A stretch of DNA of 64,000 nucleotides, taken from Aotearoamyces nothofagi. Taxonomy: Eukaryota > Ascomycota > Leotiomycetes > Leotiales > Tympanidaceae. The position numbers were made by a program, and so were the translations under genes. The stretch is taken from contig JADDTR010000022.1 in assembly GCA_015345905.1 (NCBI GenBank), positions 345,542-409,541 on the forward strand, read 5' to 3'. A model generated the notes under the pieces. The model was not told the DNA's origin and made no database searches. It saw only the letters and a list, made by a program, of their open reading frames with translations. Positions 32,464 to 44,288 of this stretch are shown here, in pieces (positions within the stretch are counted from its first letter, which is position 1; each line of letters opens with the position of its first letter).

Positions 32464-34949
32464 ATGCAGCTCTTCAAGGTTGCCCTGGGTCTTGTAGCAG
32501 TGGGCTCTCTGGTAGATGCCCACTCGGTGTTCACGACGCTCTTCGTCAACGATGTTAACCAGGGTGATGGCACCTTCGTTCGCATGCGTAATGACTCTGC
32601 GACTTGTACTGCGCCTGTTATCGACCTAGCTAGCAATGATATGGCTTGTGGTATGTCTCTTATGCTCTAACAATCTCTACGGAATAAGCTAATTGTCAGG
32701 ATTCGATGGAGAGACTGGTGTAGCTCGAGTTGCTCCAGTAGCTCAGGGTGCAAAGTTAAGCTTCCTTTGGCGTGAGTATGCCGATGGATCTCAACCTGGT
32801 TCCATTGATTCTTCTCACAAGGGCCCTTGTGCTGTCTACATGAAGGCTGTTGATTCCGCCATTAAAGACCCAGGGTACGGTGATGGCTGGTTTAAGATCT
32901 GGGATGATGGTTATGACTCTGCTACATCCCAGTGAGTAACCCTATCGATTTAATCGAATCCGTACTGACGGGACTATTACAGATGGTGCACTGAGAAATT
33001 GATTGCCAACAAAGGTCTCTTTTCCGTCGATATTCCTGATGACCTTGTCGGTGGCTACTATCTCGTTCGACCAGAGCTGCTAGCCTTGCATGAAGCTGCA
33101 AAGACACCTTCTCAACCTCAATTCTATACAGGCTGTGCCCAGATCTTCCTTCAGTCTTCGGGTACCGCTGTCCCGTCGAACACGGTCAGCATCCCGGGAT
33201 ACGTACACGCTGGTGATGCTTCTGTAACATTCAACATCTACGAGCCCGACTTCCCATATCCAATCCCAGGTCCGGCAGTCTACGTAAGTGGATCCAGTAA
33301 AGCTAGTGAAAATGCCGCCCAAAATACAGAGGTTCAGGACGAAGGTCTAGAGCCTTCTGGATGTGTTCTTGTGAATGCAAACTGTAAGCCATCATCTTGT
33401 GTCTAGCTCTGATGAGATTACTGACTTATATACTAGGGTGTGGAACGGAGATTGGCTCCTACAGTACCGAGGATGGATGTTGGGCAGTATGTTATATATC
33501 CACTGCATTCTGTTACTGGCTACTAATAATATATAGGCCAGCCAAGCATGCTGGGATGAAGACTCACTCTGCTACTCTAGCTCTCCTCCAACCGGCTCAA
33601 CTAACTGCGAAATCTGGGAAGATAAATGTACCGGCATTCAAAACGCATGCAATGCTGGCAACTTTAATGGCCCACCTAACAAAGGCAAAGATCTAAACCC
33701 CACCACCACAGTCGTATATTCAATCCCTGCCGCAACAAACGTAGCTACACTAGAAGCCACAGCTGCAACCGCAGTAGTTGAAGTTAGTACGACTGCATCA
33801 ACTTCTCAGACAGCTATCTCGAGTACTAGTCATCCGGCTACCACTGAGCCATCATCTACGGCTACATCCATCCAGGCTTCCAAATCGAGCTCCGCGGTAC
33901 AGACCTATGGTTCTATGCAGACTTCAGTTCCCAAGCCCACCGGCGGTAGCAACTTTGCCATATCGGAGGACGGCGCCTGTGGTGGTGAGGGTGGAAAGAC
34001 CTGCCTCGGTAGCATCTTCGGCGACTGCTGCTCTTCTCACGGTTGGTGCGGTAGAAGCGATGCATACTGTGGCCAAGGTTGCCAAGACGATTTGGGGACA
34101 TGCAGTGGTAGTACTTCTTTGGTAGAGGCTGTGGCAAAGGATGAGGTTGGTTCCAGCATCGCAATCCCCACGCCAACTTCTCCAACCAGTTCGGAACCTA
34201 TCTCACTCGTGGGCGCTACTGCAACGTACTTGGCCTCAGACACTGAACTCGAGACGACTGTCTTTTCCACCATCGTATTAACCAGGATCTGCACTAATTC
34301 GAAGTCCCAAGCTATCACTACAAACAGCATTGCCCTGCCTGTCTTCGACTCCGACTCTGATTTTGTCACAGCCATCTCTGCCACAACCACCGTAACTCTA
34401 ACTAGTACCAGCCCCGCCCCAACCTCCACAGCTACTTTCGCCCCCTCTATCTCCATTGACGCAACCTGCGGTAAGGCGTCCAACCAGACCTGCGCCGGCA
34501 GCGCCTTCGGCCCCTGCTGCTCCTTTTACGGCTGGTGCGGTAGCGACACCTTCTATTGCGGCACAGGCTGTCAATCGGGGTTCGGTGACTGCGACTCCAA
34601 TTCCAATTCCAAGCGCACTATCAACCCGCTTGCCAAGAAGGCCCCATCTCCCAACGTCCCGGTCTCCACCGGCTGTACTCCTATCAACATCATCCCCGTC
34701 ACGGCAACCACTGTGCCAGTCTCGACTTCGCTGCCAGTCTCGGATGATGCGACCTGTGGGGCCGCGGCTGGCAAGACTTGCCGTGGTAGGACTGGGTATG
34801 GTGAGTGTTGCTCGGGGTACAATTTCTGTGGTGCTACCGATGCCCATTGCGGAAACGGTTGCCAGGCCGGCTTTGGAAAGTGTAACGGCGACAGTGGCTT
34901 CACTCGCGTCAAGGCTAGGCAGTTCAAGCCTGTTGGTGGACTTGCCTAA
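32464..34949 (+). CDS. AA9 lytic polysaccharide monooxygenase with three CBM18 chitin-binding modules
   Basis: Exons 32464-32650, 32700-32931, 32983-33383, 33437-33486 and 33537-34949; 760 aa. A signal peptide ends at Ala19, leaving His20 as the mature N-terminus of the copper histidine brace. The second His is in SSHKGPC (His102) and the axial Tyr in QFYTGC (Tyr188), i.e. H1/H83/Y169 of the mature enzyme, a complete AA9 site. A Cys-rich module follows (WCGTEIGSYSTEDGCWA to NACNAGNFNGPP). A Ser/Thr linker then leads to three hevein-type CBM18 modules at about 437-480, 599-642 and 694-740 (for example CCSSHGWCG, CCSFYGWCG and CCSGYNFCG). AA9 enzymes oxidise cellulose or hemicellulose, while CBM18 binds chitin. 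Confidence 0.92.
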
Positions 34950-35640
34950 TCCCTCCATTCGAACCTCGATCCAGATTCTTACTCTCTGAATCATAGGCTC
35001 TCATAAGACGTTAGCAAGTAAGTCGGCTACAGTTTGTAAGAGTACAAAATGACGCATCGATGGAGTTTCAGTACAACGAAAAGATAGTAGCCTGCTATTA
35101 GCTACATTAGATCGGCCTACGAAGCCTCCATCAGCGGAAAAGAAGCAGCATTTGAATTTCTGGCGTTGATTCCTTTTCCTTCGATTCTTGTTTCCTGGAA
35201 ACCCCAATCCAGGATCGTTCTTGCATCTTACATCGTTGTTTGGAGAGAAGAAAGTACTGCGATAGTCAGTCTCTCCGTGTATCAGTTCAGCAAAAGCTTT
35301 GTTAGATAGAACGATGAGTTCTCAAAACAAAAGAGAGAGAGAAATCAGATTGCACTGGTGATATAATGTAATATGTAATGTGACATGTTTGCTTTTGAGG
35401 GGAGATTCATTGATGCAAATAACTACCGCCAAGTCGCTATAAAGTATTCCACATGGGAGTTAATCACAAGAAATCCACAACCCCCATCACATCTCCCTCC
35501 TCCAGTCCAGCTTTCGCTCCAATCTATGCAAATGTTTGTCCCTCTCTCATATTCTCAAATGCTTGCTTTAATTGCTTTTGGTACATGTATGATACACTGC
35601 CGCTATCTCACGCTCATATGCCGATTGATTGATTGACTGT
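34950..35640. other. Convergent intergenic spacer
   Basis: About 690 bp between the 3' ends of the LPMO gene and HSP10. Nothing recognisable; AT-rich patches near 35340-35480. Confidence 0.4.
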
Positions 35641-36302
35641 TTATTCGTTGATCTTCGCTAGGAGCCTGTTTACGATGCCATGTTAGGATACGGGGATGTC
35701 GGGAACGAAAAGGGGCTGGTGAATGGGGTTGCATACTCGTAATCTCTGAACAGAGAGTATTCCTCGTCTCCGACCTTGACCGGAGATCCACCATACTAGT
35801 ATCAGAGTCAGCGAACCCATCCAGGTATCTCAGAAACGCCCAGCCACCGCTTTCCTCTGTCCGCACAGCTCGCTCCCACCCCCAAACAAAACAAGCACGT
35901 ACCTGCGGGATCAGAACCTTATCCCCCGGCGCAACACTAGGTGTGACCCTCTTGCCCTCCTTATCCAGGCCGCCCGGGCCGACTGCTAGAACTCGCGCCT
36001 CGTTGAGTTCCTTGACGCTCGACTCGGGGAGGAAGATGCCGCCCGCAGTCTTCGTCTCGGCCTTGATGCGCTGCACCAGCACGCGGTCCAGGAGCGGTGC
36101 TAGAGATTTGATGGACTTGAGTGCGGTGGTCTGTTGTGCGTGTCATGATGTGTTAGTGGTTGGCTATATGCGTGGAAATGGAGAGATGTTTCGGGGAGAG
36201 GGTTTATGGGAGGGGGTTTCGCAGATTTGTTAAGCTGCTTGACAAGTTGCTTTGGAAGCTTCGAGCTTGGCATTGGAAGTTGTGAAGAATTGGACATACC
36301 AT
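35641..36302 (-). CDS. HSP10: Mitochondrial 10 kDa chaperonin HSP10
   Basis: Four exons: 36302-36300, 36130-35903, 35795-35737 and 35665-35641; 104 aa, the family length. The protein reads MTTALKSIKSLAPLLDRVLV, then the mobile loop KTAGGIFLPESS, VLAVGPGG, GDKVLIPQ, YGGSPVKVGDEEYSLFRDYE, LLAKINE. It forms the heptameric lid of HSP60 in the matrix. The first coding exon is only the ATG, followed at once by a 169-nt GTATGT-AG intron; the only other nearby ATG (36146) is out of frame, so the split start codon exon is required. All phases agree. Confidence 0.93.
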
Positions 36303-36842
36303 CTTGTCAGATTTGAGATGTTAGACTTTGCGTGAAAAGTGCGAGAGGTGTTGATTGTAGTTGAAACGTGTGGTTGAGTCAAAGTATGGGGAAAGTTCTT
36401 AGAGTTCATGTTCTCGGAACTTCGAAGACTTTCTTAGACGAGCTGCGGCCCAGCCCGAGCCGGATATCACATGACCTGGGGTCGACTATAACCCCCAAGA
36501 CGCACTCCGCCGAAATGGCAGTTGACGGCTCGGGGAACACAGGAAATGTGGACTGGTGCATAGTATTGATAACCTGATAGTAACGCTATAAACAGTCTCA
36601 AAGCTAGACACTTAGCTATGTATAAAAGGGGGAAATCCATACAACTCCCCAGTCCGTGATGTTGCTTCCGTCCCTCATTCTTCCGATTGCAAATCTAAAA
36701 AGATATACATCTACTGAGGAAGTGAAAAGGGGAATCTCGCTCGTTAATGACTCCACTGCCTATATGCAAACCTCGCAACGCCCGTGATCCAATATGCGGT
36801 TCCCAAAACACCATCGTCTAAAGTATCAGCATTATAAGGTGA
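36303..36842. other. Intergenic: HSP10 promoter and kinase 3' flank
   Basis: 540 bp. No gene or notable repeat is seen. Confidence 0.4.
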
Positions 36843-39509
36843 TTATTTCGCTGGCCCCGCTGCTGGTGGTTCTAGGGTATGTACGTGTCCTGGTGCCTTG
36901 ATAACCGTACCATCCAACTCTTGTCGGCAAATTACTGTATTTGAGACCCATGAATCTTCCAATATTTCCGTCAACGTAGCTCTTAATCTTGGGTCAATGT
37001 CCAACATGCGACCTATGATGTGTCGGCTCTCCCGTGGAAGGAGTCGTAATAGCCTCCATGGCCCTTTAATTACCTCAGGCTTTGGATGATCAGCAAGTGC
37101 TGCTACTGGAATTCCGGTCGGGCCTTTCTCCCCTTCGCGTGATTTGACCTTCTCTCCCATTTCTTCCTTTACTTCTACAGCCTTTTGCAAGTCACTATCC
37201 GACTTCGATTGGTAATGCAGATCTGTCCCCCTTCTCATATCCGTCCCTGGTGATGGAGGTGAAGCAAATAGCTTGTAAGAATTATCTGTCATACGTGGCA
37301 TTTTCCACGGAAATCTGCGCAATGACATGCAACAGAAGATAATTGCCAGAGACCAAATATCGGCTGGTTGTGGGTCGTACTTTCGCTCTTCGTAAACCTC
37401 AGGAGCCAAGTATGGATCTGATCCTACAATACCTAGAATGCTAGTAAGTAATAGTTCATATAATAGCAAATAAGAATTTAGAGCCACTTACCAGTTGCAA
37501 GAACAATCTCGTTCTCGAATGGATATCGGAACATGCTTGCGCTACCGAAGTCTATTATTTTCATGATACCATGCTCATTAACAACAACATTGTCGAGTTT
37601 AAGATCTCGGTGTGCGAGGCCCATGCTGTGGAGATAGGTCACACCACTCAGGATCTGGAGGAAGGAGCAAGCAATCTCTTCCCTTGACATTTTACCCGTC
37701 ATAACAATAGCGAATAGGTCGTAAGGCGCGAATTCCATAACTTCATACCACTTTCCCTTTTCGTGAATTATATCCAATGTTTCGATGATATTTCCGTGGT
37801 GCAGTGTAGATCCAACACAGAATTCCGCAGTCACCTTCTTGGCGTACTCTCTTTCGGTTTCGTACGTATGCCGAGCTCGGAATTCCTTAACGGCAAATGT
37901 GGTACCGTCGCTGCTTCGTTTCATCAAACGTACAGAACCTCCAGCACCAGCACCTAGCACTTTCCCAAACTTGCCATATCTGGAAGTTATACCATGGTCA
38001 TCGCCAAAAGGTAGTTGCTGGGGACTTTTGTGGTGCGGAGGCGTCTTCGTACCAGATCTTCCTGATGGTGTTGGTGATGAGGCTCTTTTAGATTTATGAC
38101 CGCTACCAATCTTCAAGAATCTCTTCAGTTCTGACATCGACCCCTGCTTGCCATGGAGTGAACCAGAACTTTCGTCATGCATATGGGAGAAATGGTCTTT
38201 CTTTTTTCTTTCATTCTTCAAGTCTGCGGTGCTGCGAGATGACCTTGGTAATACTACAGATGATGCACTTGGGGTCATCTTGTGTCGAGAACGCCGACCA
38301 CTGAAAACGAATCTTGGTTCAATGCTATCAAGATTCTTCGACTGTGGGGCCCTCTTGCTTGCGGCATATGGATCATTCGCATCGCCGGCAGGTGTAAATG
38401 GCCTCGTATAATTTGAGCTTACTCGAGATGGACTCGTCTCGCGAGAAGCAGGAACTGAATCGGTGGCGCCAATTGTGAAGCCACCACGATTTTTTGGTGC
38501 TGATACACTCGACTCGGCCGATGATGTTGTCTGCCGTGTAGACAGATTACCGGATGAGCCCGGTCTTGATGTGCTCGTGTTCGACATAGACGATTGCCCA
38601 GTTATAGGTAATAAAAGCTGAGGGACCTCTGCGGATGGATCTATCTCCGCCTCAACTTTCTGCAACGGAACCCCCTTTGTACCATAATCTTTATCAGCTT
38701 CCCTAGATTGAGTCGCAGCTGGGGTCAACGGTGGAGTATGCATAGTTAATTCGCGGGGGCTCTCATGTGGCGATGGTCGACCAGATGAATTGGTGTGCTC
38801 TCGGCTTGTCTCGTGGGAGCTGTCTTCATGTGACTGGACCTGATACTCATTATGTCAGCTAAGTGTTCGTTTGTAAGCACGATGGAAGAGAAACTGTTCC
38901 CAAACGGTCAAGTCGACCCTACTACCCGTGGGTAGCAAATGATACTAGTTGTTGCACATTTACATGTGAAAACAACCCGTTCTCACAGAATATTGATCAG
39001 ATATACAACGACTTTCAAATCCAACCAACACGTGTCGTAACGGAGAACAGCGGTATCATGCTACTGCAGGCATACGTCGGCATACAGGGGAGTAAATTAG
39101 AGTGTGTACATACGCGTGATGCCGGTAAGGATACTGGTTCAAAGTTGTAGTTGCTCATCCTACGTGCTTGTAGATGTGTTCCATGTATTGACTTTGACAA
39201 CTCTCGTAGTTCTGCCTCTGTCTCGCCGGAGAGTTTTTGTGATGATGAAAGAGTGTCGTCAAGCGAATCAAATGTTGATTCGGGTTCTATCTCCTGGTTG
39301 TATGAACTGAACCGCACGGATGGAGAGCCTTTCGGTGTTGTCTGGCCTTCTGGGGTCATCGCAGACTGTGTTGGCACGGCCGGGGCTAGAGACAAATTAT
39401 GGTCAGCAATGGTTTACGAATGGCGCAGCGTACGCTGCTACGGCCGAGAGTCTGACGAAGAAGCCAGCAAAAGCATACCTGAGCCGCCGGCCTTATCTTG
39501 TGTAGGCAT
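36843..39509 (-). CDS. Ser/Thr protein kinase, HAL4/SAT4 type
   Basis: Exons 39509-39479, 39385-39114, 38839-37492 and 37432-36843; 746 aa. The long N-terminus is disordered ([30 protein letters not shown]) as in fungal HAL4 kinases. The kinase domain has the Gly loop GAGAGGS (397-403), catalytic Lys in FAVKEF (419), HRDLKLDN (511-518), DFGSA (531-535) and [11 protein letters not shown] after the last intron, so it should be active. It contains a roughly 50-residue Ser/Glu-rich insertion in the C-lobe. In yeast Sat4/Hal4 supports potassium uptake and salt tolerance by stabilising transporters at the plasma membrane. Exon 1 ([10 protein letters not shown]) and the 274-nt second intron are the least certain parts, though phases agree. 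Confidence 0.88.
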
Positions 39510-41322
39510 GTTGTTGGAATTGGGATTTAACAACGTTCGGTGGATATATGATCTATCTCAATGGATCAGAGCTGTAGATGACCTGGCGCTCTAACGACCC
39601 GTAAAAGGGTGGTGTGGTGGGGTTGCCGGACAGATCCAAACAGGAGTGGGTCCTTCTCACACTCAAACTGATCCGAACACAGCGAACGATTCGCTCATGC
39701 GTCGTGTGGATTTGAAATGTGCCTTGGGAGCGTCGAGTATGTATGGTTCTCTGGTCTATTATGAGTCGAAGTCTCAGAAGAGACGTGCGGTTGCTTACTG
39801 TGCAAAGTGCCCCGCGCCGGCCGTATCCGGAATGGACCGCACCAAGTTGGAACAGGACAGTGGAAACGCAGCAATTAAGAGCGCAGATGGGATAAGGGTA
39901 TGTATGGTATGTTGGAATCATGTCCCGCCAAAGCGATGACGGGGGTCAAGCAATAGCCAGATACAGCGCATCAACCCTGCATCAGCGTGCAACTTTAGCA
40001 CAGATGTGTGCACAAGGCTGTAGTGGACCGGGTCGGCTTTGGTCCCGGGAGCTGTTCTCGAAGCCCAGTTGCTCAGTTGCCCAGTTGCTCAGATGCTCAG
40101 TCACTCAGCCACTCAGTCAACGTTGGGCCCTGGAAAGACGCAAAGTCTTTACAAAGCTTTTCAACTGCGCGCAATGCGGCTTTCGTGTCAGGAGCGAGGA
40201 CTAAGAATGCTTGACAATGCATTTTAGCCATTTTCGGTGGGACCGAGGACTTTGGGGACAACTACAAAAGCGCCGAACACAGCTCGGCGATGTTCGGCAG
40301 CCGACTCTAGCATTTCTGGAAAGCGCCTGCAGGGTCTGCGGCATGGCAGGCACGCCGCACGACAGGCGAGGCACTGTGGGTGGCACTATGCTGGCAGTGA
40401 CTGGGACGGATGGGATAGATGGCACAGATGGGACAGATACCCTCGGCCGTAATACCGCATCCGACACGAGATATTGACCTGCGAAGTAAGGTAACTCGTC
40501 CTACATATAGCCTCATATACTGCTCAGCGGCAGCACCGAACGACCGTGCCAGAGCCTGCGCCCGCGCCGAGACGGGCTGGGCCATTGTGCGGAGTACGTA
40601 TTACTCCCATCCTATCCTGTACATGTATGTACATCCGGCCGGACGTGTGCGCGAGGCGTGCCTACAGCGCAAATAGACAGCAATAGGCCTGGCCCGCCGG
40701 TTAGTGGGCGGTGGCTCTTCACCTCGGGTACTCGTTACCGGCTGTTGACAGCCCAGCCGCGCAGCGATGGGCTCACTACTCCCACTCGCTGAAGTCCCCT
40801 AAGACGGCCCAGAAATGCGGGAGCGAGGAGGGAAAAAGTGAGAGTGGCGGCAAAACTGCCATTATCGACCTCGCTCTTCCTACCCGAGGCGTCAAGACCA
40901 CCGGTCGCGGACGCGTCGATCCCGGATATCATGGCAACTAGTGAAGCGACAGAACGTCAACGGCGCCCGTCGCTGGCGGAACAACTCCGTCAATGCAAAT
41001 TAGCGCTTGTCATATGACTTTTGGCCAATGCGGTTAGTGCTTGGTGCTGCAAGCGGCGTTTCCTGCGGTCACGTGACGGGTGGAGGTTGGTAGTGCCATA
41101 ACTGTCCGGGCTCTAGATGCTGATATCGTACCTTAAAGTCACAGCCCTATGAAGGCAAGCTAGTATCTTTCGAAATCATCGTCTTACAGATAGGTAGGTA
41201 CGTGCTCCAGCTAATATACAATGTTTTGGGACAGAAAGCCCGTTCAGCATCCAGCCATACCCCCAACGCCATCGCAATGTTAATTGACATCAACCCAGGG
41301 ATCTCTTGTACATTTGCGCAGC
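39510..41322. other. Intergenic with GC-rich island and short repeats
   Basis: 1.8 kb upstream of the kinase gene. About 39.9-41.1 kb is GC-rich. Short imperfect arrays: CAGTTGCTC/CAGTCACTC units at about 40065-40120, and GATGGGACA/GATGGCACA units at about 40407-40440. A 10-bp palindrome GTCACGTGAC lies at 41068-41077. No gene supported. Confidence 0.5.
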
Positions 41323-41891
41323 TCATGGAACAACTGTCACTCCAATTGACTTTGCCTGTGCAATAACCGATTTGCAGATGCCTTCCAGCGGTAGCCCGGA
41401 GAGCCGGAGCTCCGTCTGCTTGATCTTTGCAATTTCGTAAACGTGCTTCAGAGTGACTCTTCCCACACTCTCCTTCCCAGGATTGATTGCTCCCTTGAGC
41501 TTGTTCTTTCGATGAGGAGCGCCTGCTGCAGTGAGGAGAAGATATGATGTCGTTGGAGTTCGAAGTTCAAAATGAAATGACCGATCAGGTCTGACTGTGA
41601 CTCGTGCCGGAATCGGAATCCCAGTCTTCATATGCGCTGTTCTCGCATTGAACTCCTATTACAGATATTAGACTCCTCGTCGTAGCTTAACAATACGCGG
41701 GCTCGACAAAAGCGCCTCGGAAACATTGACAGGTGCCAATGCCAGTTCACGATATTACTTGCCTTGCAAAAGTCCATTGACTTTACACCTTTGCTTCCCA
41801 GCGCTGGACCAACTGGAGGGCTCGGGCTCGCCTGGCCAGCTCCCACTATGAGCTTGACAATCTGATCGGTTGCGGCGCGTGCCTTGGACAT
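41323..41891 (-). CDS. MRPL19: Mitochondrial ribosomal protein uL11m
   Basis: Exons 41891-41763 and 41655-41323; 153 aa. The start [20 protein letters not shown] and [19 protein letters not shown] are the conserved N-terminal domain of L11. After the intron come [19 protein letters not shown], then the C-terminal RNA-binding domain ([39 protein letters not shown]). It binds the GTPase-centre region of the large-subunit rRNA. The 107-nt intron has a GC donor (AAG|GCAAGT), the usual non-canonical class; reading it as GT-AG would break the frame. There is no long cleavable presequence, as in yeast. Confidence 0.93.
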
Positions 41892-42487
41892 GTCGGCTTG
41901 ACGTGATGGTTTGAATACGTCGATTGAGCTCTAAATGACTTTCGATGCCGTCTACGAGTTCCGACGCGCTAAAGTTCAGTTCAAGCGCCGCACTTAACCT
42001 GTTTGGGTAGAATTCAGGGTGCTGTTGTTACAAAAAAAACTTTTTGATATATAAATAGGTGGGGAAATCATAGAATGAAACTATCTATGGATTAGATGTG
42101 CGGTCGGTTTACATTCTGGCAATAGTGACTGGCTAAAGCTAGAAAGCGGCACCTGTGGCATCGCGTACATGTTATTAATGTAGCTTCTGTTAGTTTCGTC
42201 TGGCGTTGATCAAGTTAAACACTCCCTTCAACCATATCTTGTACTACAAATGTCCTAGTCGAAGAACTTTTGTCTAAAAAGATTTTTTAAATACACAAAC
42301 GATATTCTCATTTTTCATGGAAGAACTTAGTCACGTGAACATACTTGCTACAAGATAAGCTTAAGCGTAAACCTGACACACCTGACGTAGGCGGTGACAG
42401 GCTTCACGAAGTTCAACTCGATAAAACTCAGCATCCTCACGCCACTTTACTGACGAAATACTATCCTAAATCACCCTACTCCTCAAG
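41892..42487. promoter_or_regulatory. Divergent promoter between uL11m and SVF1
   Basis: 596 bp between the two start codons. It contains GTCACGTGA at about 42330, a Cbf1/bHLH-type E-box 150 bp from the SVF1 start, and A/T-rich tracts near 42030 and 42280. Site function is inferred. Confidence 0.4.
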
Positions 42488-43790
42488 ATGATGAACTGGG
42501 CGAAACAACAGTATGTCTTTACTCCGTGATGAAGAGTATTTTCTAATCAAAGATTCTTTTAATGAAGGCTGGCCAATGTAGCCGGCACCCAAGAACCTAT
42601 TTATGGCCCCTCTGCGATACACTCTGTTGCCCAGCAAGCAGAGACGACTCCTTATACCGAACTTACAAGAGATGACTTGAAATGGGCTGTTATGGACACT
42701 ACGAACGTTGAAACACAAATATTCTACCTCACAGCTGACAACGGGTATATGGCACTAGCACAGGTTATCTACAGCAATGTTGTGTACGTCGCCCCAACAG
42801 CTAAACCATACCTGATATTTATACTGACGAATGAGTAGCGGACTTCATACAACCGTTCAATTCAATACCAAGGTCTTCTACCCAGGCGGCACGAAACCCC
42901 ACATCTGGTCATCAGATCCGCTCTCGAACGTCGATTTCAGCGAGGACAAAGTTAATTTCTATGCTGACGACGTTGCAATTGAGCTTTCTGAGGATGGCAC
43001 AACATATACTGTTAAGTCCATGACGAACGAGCAGTCTGTAGTGAATATCACGATTACTCGAACTGCACCGGGTTTCCAGGTTGGAGTCGATGGCAAGACT
43101 TATTTTGGGACCGATCCAGAAGCCCCATGGGGTTTGATGAGGCATACATTCTGGCCCCGGAACAAGGTTGAAGGTACAATCATGACAATTGATGGCCCGA
43201 TTGATTTCAAGGGCAAGGGTCTCTTTATCCATGCTTTACAAGGAATGAAGCCACATCATGCAGCCGCCAAATGGGATTTTGTCAATTTCCAGGGCCCAAA
43301 GTATTCTGCTATCATAATGGAGTATGTGACTCCTCCGTCTTATGGGTCTACTATTGTCAACGTTGGTGGAATTGTGACGGATGGGCATATCCTCACCGCC
43401 GGAGCCTCAAATACAGTGGTCCATACCAGCACTAAACAAGATACAGAGAACGAGTGGCCAGAGCCATGCGAAATTAAGTTCACTTGGAGTGGCAAGAGCG
43501 AAGATGGGAAGCCAGTTGAAGCCGTTCTGGAAGCTCCTCTAGAGAGACTTGACAAGGTTGATGTGATGGCAGAAGTCCCTCTCTTCGTCAAGAAGATTGT
43601 AGCTAATGCGGCGGGAACGAAGCCTTATATCTACCAAGTAAGTATCTCGTTACGTTACAATGCTCTACCAATGTGCTAATGATTACAGTATGCTCACAAC
43701 AAAACCCCAATATTCTTGAAGCTTAAGATTGGGGATGAAGAAACTGAAGAGGAAGGCGTATTTTATAGCGAGACTACATTCATCTCTTGA
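42488..43790 (+). CDS. SVF1: Survival factor SVF1 (ceramide transport / oxidative-stress protein)
   Basis: Exons 42488-42510, 42568-42783, 42839-43637 and 43689-43790; 379 aa. It begins [20 protein letters not shown], and the amphipathic N-terminus is typical of the family. Conserved stretches are [96 protein letters not shown], and the C-terminal [13 protein letters not shown]. The family has two lipocalin-like domains and in yeast moves ceramides between ER and Golgi and protects from oxidative stress. Exon 1 is only 23 nt. Confidence 0.93.
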
Positions 43791-44288
43791 TGATGATTAA
43801 CACGTAGACTGGGAGACTGGCCCCGAGCTGCAATATTGGAGTCTTAATGCATCGGCAAATCGGAATTCAATCGTTGGGTAGAGTACGTACTGGCCGAATC
43901 ACATAAATTAATAATATCACTAATAGAGTCCTGTTTGGCTTGGATGCGGTCCCATATGCTCGCTCTGGTGTTGTGTAATATTTAGTAAATAATGATTCAC
44001 ATTATGACCGATATCTTTGATTCCCACAGAACCCATACCGCTGTGGCTATATCTTTAATTCTCATAATACCCATATACTACTCTGGTCTCTCCCTTTTTA
44101 CTCAGCTCTCTTAGTTTAGATGCAGGTGTACAAAAACGGACTAGCGCGGGTAGCTACACGTACCTCGATCTCAAACAGCAACGAACTGCACCACAGTCTG
44201 TGTGAACGGTCAAGAAAAGCACACCACGTCTTGTAGCTATTGCATTCCTTTGTGAATTCTACAAATTATCTCTTCTCTGCTCACGACT
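43791..44288. other. Intergenic spacer
   Basis: About 500 bp between SVF1 and the histone variant, both plus strand. An imperfect direct repeat (GATATCTTTGATTCCCACAGAACCCATA and a diverged copy) lies at about 44010-44075. Nothing else. Confidence 0.4.
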
